A stretch of DNA of 64,000 nucleotides from Paraphysomonas bandaiensis (taxonomy: Eukaryota > Chrysophyceae), in NCBI GenBank assembly GCA_965644295.1, contig CBFFRP010000169.1, forward strand, positions 124,001 through 188,000, in the 5' to 3' direction. Shown piece by piece: positions 59,103-64,000 of this stretch. Position 1 is the stretch's first letter. The number at the start of each line of letters is the position of its first letter. Both the position numbers and the translations under genes were made by a program. Under the pieces are notes generated by a model. The model made no database searches, was not told the origin of the DNA, and was given only the letters and a program-made list of their open reading frames with translations.

Positions 59103-59157
59103 ACAAGAAGAGAACAAACATTCAATCTCTCTATGTCGCTACACAACACTACAACAC

Positions 59158-60198
59158 TACCCTTCAGATGGGCCCTGTCCCGGATGCCCTTGAGGTGGGC
59201 CCATTTCCGGATGCCTGTTTATTCGTCAGGGCCCAAAGACGTCTACACAAGTGACACTTATTGGTGTCCCTTGTACCACACAAGCATTCGGCTATGAGTT
59301 GGCAGAACAATATCTGCTGTCTAAGTTTGCGGCTCACGTTAGTTTCCCAGAGAGAATCTCTCCGGTACTTATCCCCCAGAACACCACGAAAAGGTGCGAG
59401 TCCGACTTTGTTGATGGCAAACTAGCCACCTAGGTCGCTTGTGGCTTGGTAATTGTGGTTTAGGTGTCTCTGAGGTTGTTGATCGCTTTCTGTTGCTACT
59501 GTATGAGATGTCGAACCCAGCTCCCCCCATCAATGTAGTTCGCAATGTGCGGGAGTTATTTGCTTCTAGTGGTTTTGTAAGGAGGTCGGCTAACATTGAC
59601 TTTGTGGATATATGATCCACAGTCAAAATGTTCTCCGCAATGTGTTCACGGGTGAAGTGGTATCGAATCGCGATATGTTTTGTACGTAGATGATGAGTAG
59701 GATTGTAACATAATTGGACTGCACCTTTATTATCGCACCAAATAGTTGTTGAGAATGGAAGTTTGAAACCAATTTCTGATAATAAAGAGCGTAGCCATAA
59801 TGCTTCCTGAGCTGCTGACGATAAAGCCATATACTCAGCTTCAGTAGATGACAATGCCACAGTTGTCTGTAATCGAGATTGCCATGATATAAGACAATTA
59901 CCTATGAAGAATGTAAAAGCTGTGGTGGACCGTTGAAACTTTTCTGTGTCCCAATTGAATCACAAGCCGTGATCCAAAGCAAGTGCACTGAGAAAAGTTA
60001 TGTGTCTTGTCTGTGACTTAAACTTAACTAAATAGTACCCGCCAGTGGGCTGCGGTACTGTCCAGGCACAACAACGGGTGCACTGCCAGAAACAAACACA
60101 AGCCGTGAATGTTCTTTGATATAATTAATTTTACGTCAGATAGACAAGAAGAGAACAAACATTCAATCTCTCTATGTCGCTACACAACACTACAACAC
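59158..60198 (-). repeat. 1,041-bp copia tandem unit 2
   Basis: The unit carries part of the LTR (59158-59383), an intact RNase H frame (59369-59860) and the spacer. It ends in ACACTACAACACTAC, directly joined to CCTTCAGATGGGCC of the next unit. Features recur exactly 1,041 bp later (59251 to 60292). Confidence 0.92.
59369..59860 (-). CDS. Ty1/copia RNase H fragment (unit 2)
   Basis: This 163-codon open frame with STEAEYMALSSAAQEALWL, IWCDNKGAVQL and RTKHIAIRYHFTREHI is the RNase H end of a copia Pol and continues into the LTR. It cannot be a complete enzyme set, because reverse transcriptase is deleted. Any product would be a lone RNase H-like domain. Confidence 0.85.
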   Translation of the reverse strand: MALSSTEAEYMALSSAAQEALWLRSLLSEIGFKLPFSTTIWCDNKGAVQLCYNPTHHLRTKHIAIRYHFTREHIAENILTVDHISTKSMLADLLTKPLEANNSRTLRTTLMGGAGFDISYSSNRKRSTTSETPKPQLPSHKRPRWLVCHQQSRTRTFSWCSGG

Positions 60199-61239
60199 TA
60201 CCCTTCAGATGGGCCCTGTCCCGGATGCCCTTGAGGTGGGCCCATTTCCGGATGCCTGTTTATTCGTCAGGGCCCAAAGACGTCTACACAAGTGACACTT
60301 ATTGGTGTCCCTTGTACCACACAAGCATTCGGCTATGAGTTGGCAGAACAATATCTGCTGTCTAAGTTTGCGGCTCACGTTAGTTTCCCAGAGAGAATCT
60401 CTCCGGTACTTATCCCCCAGAACACCACGAAAAGGTGCGAGTCCGACTTTGTTGATGGCAAACTAGCCACCTAGGTCGCTTGTGGCTTGGTAATTGTGGT
60501 TTAGGTGTCTCTGAGGTTGTTGATCGCTTTCTGTTGCTACTGTATGAGATGTCGAACCCAGCTCCCCCCATCAATGTAGTTCGCAATGTGCGGGAGTTAT
60601 TTGCTTCTAGTGGTTTTGTAAGGAGGTCGGCTAACATTGACTTTGTGGATATATGATCCACAGTCAAAATGTTCTCCGCAATGTGTTCACGGGTGAAGTG
60701 GTATCGAATCGCGATATGTTTTGTACGTAGATGATGAGTAGGATTGTAACATAATTGGACTGCACCTTTATTATCGCACCAAATAGTTGTTGAGAATGGA
60801 AGTTTGAAACCAATTTCTGATAATAAAGAGCGTAGCCATAATGCTTCCTGAGCTGCTGACGATAAAGCCATATACTCAGCTTCAGTAGATGACAATGCCA
60901 CAGTTGTCTGTAATCGAGATTGCCATGATATAAGACAATTACCTATGAAGAATGTAAAAGCTGTGGTGGACCGTTGAAACTTTTCTGTGTCCCAATTGAA
61001 TCACAAGCCGTGATCCAAAGCAAGTGCACTGAGAAAAGTTATGTGTCTTGTCTGTGACTTAAACTTAACTAAATAGTACCCGCCAGTGGGCTGCGGTACT
61101 GTCCAGGCACAACAACGGGTGCACTGCCAGAAACAAACACAAGCCGTGAATGTTCTTTGATATAATTAATTTTACGTCAGATAGACAAGAAGAGAACAAA
61201 CATTCAATCTCTCTATGTCGCTACACAACACTACAACAC
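60199..61239 (-). repeat. 1,041-bp copia tandem unit 3
   Basis: This unit appears identical to unit 2 over RNase H and spacer. It then continues into the unique flank (ACAAAACCAAAGACGAGG) found also after copy A at about 48,510. Confidence 0.92.
60410..60901 (-). CDS. Ty1/copia RNase H fragment (unit 3)
   Basis: The frame is the same 163 codons as unit 2, residue for residue. It is intact but truncated at its N-terminal side relative to a complete copia Pol. Confidence 0.85.
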   Translation of the reverse strand: MALSSTEAEYMALSSAAQEALWLRSLLSEIGFKLPFSTTIWCDNKGAVQLCYNPTHHLRTKHIAIRYHFTREHIAENILTVDHISTKSMLADLLTKPLEANNSRTLRTTLMGGAGFDISYSSNRKRSTTSETPKPQLPSHKRPRWLVCHQQSRTRTFSWCSGG

Positions 61240-62134
61240 TACAACAAAACCAAAGACGAGGTCGAAGTGAGTGTAAACCTGTGCAGGTTTAAAGCAGGTT
61301 TATAATCATCAGCACTATCTTCTATTCTATATGCTGGGCTGTGATATATAATTCTTTTGAAGAGTTATTACTATTACAGTTTGGATGTATACATGTATAT
61401 ATGTGTACATACTAACCTAGTATCTCTCTTTCACCCACACATATACCTAACCCTAACCCTAATATGTGAACCCTTTAGTTCATGGTATATTTCATTGAAC
61501 ATTATAACTCACATATACTATCATGTATTAAGCTGAATCCTAATAATAAACTGTAAACTGAATTAATGATTGTATCTGTTGGAGATACTTGATCGTCATC
61601 ATAGCGATGGTCATTGTCAATTATATTTCTAACTATTATTCGGCTATGTATGATAGTTATGTTCTGCATTATTATTCACTTTTCTACATTACTATGTTCG
61701 TGACTTCACACTCTAATAATCACAACATTCTTCTTACTATCACTAAGCTTAAATCTGCATTTCAACGAGTCGACGCAGGTCCTTAACGCATATATCGTGA
61801 ATACTATGGACAGATTCGAATACAAAGGGAACAAATTACAATAACGTAGAGCTCGAGAAAAATAAGAACATGATCAGCACTATTTAAATGGAGTATTGCA
61901 TATGATAAATCGGCTGAGCGTTGTGCTTCCTCATCACCCTCGTTTTAATCTCCGCCATATGAACACGCAAAATAACGCAACTAGCACGAGTGCTAGTATT
62001 ATTACAAAGTCTTCGTCTTTGAAGACGATGCACAAAGCCACGCCCACAATAATGACGAAAGCTTCCAAACTTGTTCGTCTAATTGAAGACTATCAGATGA
62101 ACACATGAATACAATCTACAGATTGACAGAAGTG

Positions 62135-62401
62135 CTATGCATACCTCTGATAAAACTGTCTGGCGTTTGCTTCAGCTAGAGCTCTGGCGGCGTTCGCATC
62201 AGCCCTGGCGTTTGCTTCAGCTCTGGCGTTTGCTTCAGCTAGATATCTGGCGTTTGCTTCAGCTAGAGCATCTCGTAATGCACGCACCTCAACAGCTGTG
62301 GGGGTAACGGTCTCCTCTCCATCGACATCGACAGGATCGGCTATGGGTAGAGGTGTGATCTGAGACATTGAAGCGAGTGCTGCTACCTCATACAGCTTCA
62401 A
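62135..62401 (-). CDS. Small Ala-rich ORF of the repeat family (copy B)
   Basis: This 88-codon frame equals the ORF at 49394-49618 except for 14 extra codons in the ANAR-type repeat and one or two substitutions (ALRNAL to ALRDAL). The expansion keeps the frame. Start and end signatures are conserved. Confidence 0.45.
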   Translation of the reverse strand: MKLYEVAALASMSQITPLPIADPVDVDGEETVTPTAVEVRALRDALAEANARYLAEANARAEANARADANAARALAEANARQFYQRYA

Positions 62402-64000
62402 CCATATCGATATTCATGCGTTCATTTCCATATACATACATAGAAATATAAAAGTCTTCTGATCTGAGCACGACTTCCACTTCAATTGTTTCTGTTCGTT
62501 CTAGTACAGAACAAATATCAAACAGTATCTTTAACGGGCACTTCGTTTTCAGGCTTTCTAAATGATCGACTATTTACACAACCTAAACTAAAAAATCCCC
62601 TGGTTTTTCACTCAAAAAGTCACAAAACTACACATTTTCAAGAAAATAATCGGCATATTGTACACAGAATCCAGAGACAGATGTCTGTTAGCTTCACATG
62701 CAGGATACGATGCGATACTTTTACAGTAATAAGAGGAACGCAGGCTGATATGATCATAACCTCACTGGGAATACATGAGCTCATAGTTCTTTCATGCCAC
62801 ATGCTGCTGGTTGTTGATTCAGCTGGTGAAAGGTATGGTTAAGTGGCATTCATACAGGAGAGTTGGTCTATTTCAAAGACAGAGATAGCAGAGTTGATTC
62901 CATGACCATAACACCGGAGGGACCGGATGATATTGTAAATATATTCAATTTAGTGGTTCGAAACAGAGCATATGAGTATACTCATACTGCAGAGCTGATC
63001 ATCAGAGAGACTCACATAAGAATAACTCCACTTGAGTGTCATTCTCCTCTCTGATTTGAAGGTATATACTAATATGACTGTATCATTTATAGATACTTTC
63101 TCATAGTGTTCTGTGCGTATTGATGTATATGACGATACTGTGTTGGAGCATGTCAATCATTGTTGACGTGCAGCATACTCTGCGGAGCCGCATGAACACG
63201 ATTGTCATGTAACACCAGCGGAGTCTTCGGGTAACGTTCTTGAAATATGTTGTAACACCACTGATTCTATCCCCAAGGGGGAAACAATCGGTACACTGCG
63301 AGATAATGTATGTATGAGTTTTTTACTTTTAATGTATGTTACATATTACACCAGGTTATTACTGTGGCGGATCTACCTTCGGAATTATAGGGGTGGAGGG
63401 TGCCCCATATTGACAGCGTAACTAATCACCGCGTTTGACCGTCTTGTGTGTGCTGGTGAGTAGGGTTGCGACCGCGTACCTCTGCCTATGTACACATTGC
63501 TTAGTTCAGCGCTTCCCCACCCGGGTTCTCATTGCATATTCAGCGCTAAAAACTGTGTGATAATGATGTAGCTAGTTGGTTTCAGTAGGTAGATAGTAAA
63601 TAACATATGGGACTTAATCAATAATCAAGTATTAGTTAAACCCCCACCCGGCTCTACCTATATTGAAAGTCTTATTATTTATTTAGCAATAGGCGTTAAG
63701 AATCTGCACCAATGTAGTTGCTAGTTGAATGCTAGACAGACTATTTAGACCTCTACCCATAACGAATCAGTATAGATTTTCTATTCATCAGCTATATGAT
63801 GACTCTATGTGTGGTATACAATGTTGACGTTCACAATGTGCTCCGTAGAGTACGCTGGACTATACGAGTGTTATATAAGGTGTGTATGTACACTGTGTGC
63901 TCTTCATACAACACGCAGAACACTCTGTATATGTGTTATATGATGTGCACGTTCACTCTATGTGCACCGTTTAGTACACACTGGCTATATATGTGCTTTA

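Larger units (their letters stand above)
53518..59106 (-). mobile_element. Full-length, recent Ty3/gypsy LTR retrotransposon
   Basis: LTRs at 53522-53838 and 58786-59102 (317 bp each, TGTGGG...CCTACA) appear identical base for base. ACAA (53518-53521, 59103-59106) is the 4-bp target duplication. The uninterrupted sister copy at 60141 has the single ACAA. The polypurine tract AAGGGGAGGTAG (complement of 53839-53850) abuts the 3' LTR. After the 5' LTR no standard TGG tRNA primer site is visible. One uninterrupted polyprotein frame lies between the LTRs, so the copy looks young and possibly active. Confidence 0.95.
60199..64000. repeat. 5.07-kb tandem duplication, copy B (runs off the window)
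   Basis: From about 60,900 on, the sequence follows copy A (48,160-51,220) at an offset of about 12,740 bp, rising to 12,783 after a 42-bp insertion. All landmarks recur: the CCCTAA tract, the Ala-rich ORF, and the frames at 62486 and 62863. The TGTGCTCCGTAGAGTACGC block near the end recurs too. The copy continues beyond 64,000. Confidence 0.9.

Noticed and set aside
62486-63054. A conserved gene supported by two identical copies (with 49703-50271)
   Set aside because: The identity follows from the recent segmental duplication, and no domain or frame-preserving divergence supports selection.
1-64000. CRISPR arrays, bacterial operons, rRNA and tRNA genes
   Set aside because: No spaced short repeats of array type, no ribosome-binding-site-led gene strings and no recognisable rRNA or tRNA signature were found by reading both strands. 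A covariance-model scan would be decisive for tRNAs.

Overview
The window is nuclear DNA from a eukaryote with short introns (about 45-210 nt, GT-AG), standard stop codons and an AT-rich background. The gene set has homologues of ULK4, TIM21, SLC35F6, RRP1 and a kinesin-3, plus a secreted saposin/metallophosphoesterase and a GPI-anchored Ly6/uPAR-like protein. Together with a short TTAGGG-type repeat, this suggests an opisthokont/holozoan-like lineage (unicellular holozoan or early-branching animal such as a sponge). The sequence alone does not fix the species. No bacterial operons, rRNA or tRNA genes were recognised.

Positions 1-30,600 are gene-dense. I rebuilt spliced models with consistent reading frame for ULK4 (minus, running off the left edge), a helical protein of unknown function (plus), TIM21 (minus), a PDZ/coiled-coil protein (plus), an SLC35F6-like transporter (minus), a membrane-anchored unknown (minus), RRP1 (plus), kinesin-3 (minus), a Ly6-like protein (plus), a Ser-rich unknown (minus) and a saposin-phosphoesterase (plus). 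Ten of these eleven genes form five head-to-head pairs with 0.4-0.9 kb shared promoter regions. Four of the five contain TACA/TGTA microsatellites. The products serve unrelated processes (ciliary/microtubule biology, mitochondrial import, rRNA processing, membrane transport, secretion), so the layout reflects promoter sharing rather than a pathway cluster. Two genes carry 15-nt microexons.

Positions 30,700-45,000 are a transposon graveyard. It holds a piggyBac-like element with 25-bp inverted repeats and one in-frame TGA, and a complete non-autonomous hAT element with inverted repeats and a perfect 8-bp target duplication. It also holds Ty1/copia gag debris, a G-poor stretch of several kb with no intact gene, and faint coding-like relics.

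Positions 45,000-64,000 are repeat-dominated. A 1.5-kb imperfect palindrome carries two facing copies of a small Ala/Glu-rich ORF that recurs elsewhere. A 5.07-kb segment (47,213-52,283) is duplicated in tandem. The second copy was enlarged by three tandem 1,041-bp units of a deleted Ty1/copia element and by a young, apparently intact chromodomain Ty3/gypsy element with identical 317-bp LTRs and a 4-bp target duplication. Unit length plus gypsy plus two extra 1,041-bp units predicts an offset of 12,738 bp; the observed offset between the copies is about 12,740 bp.
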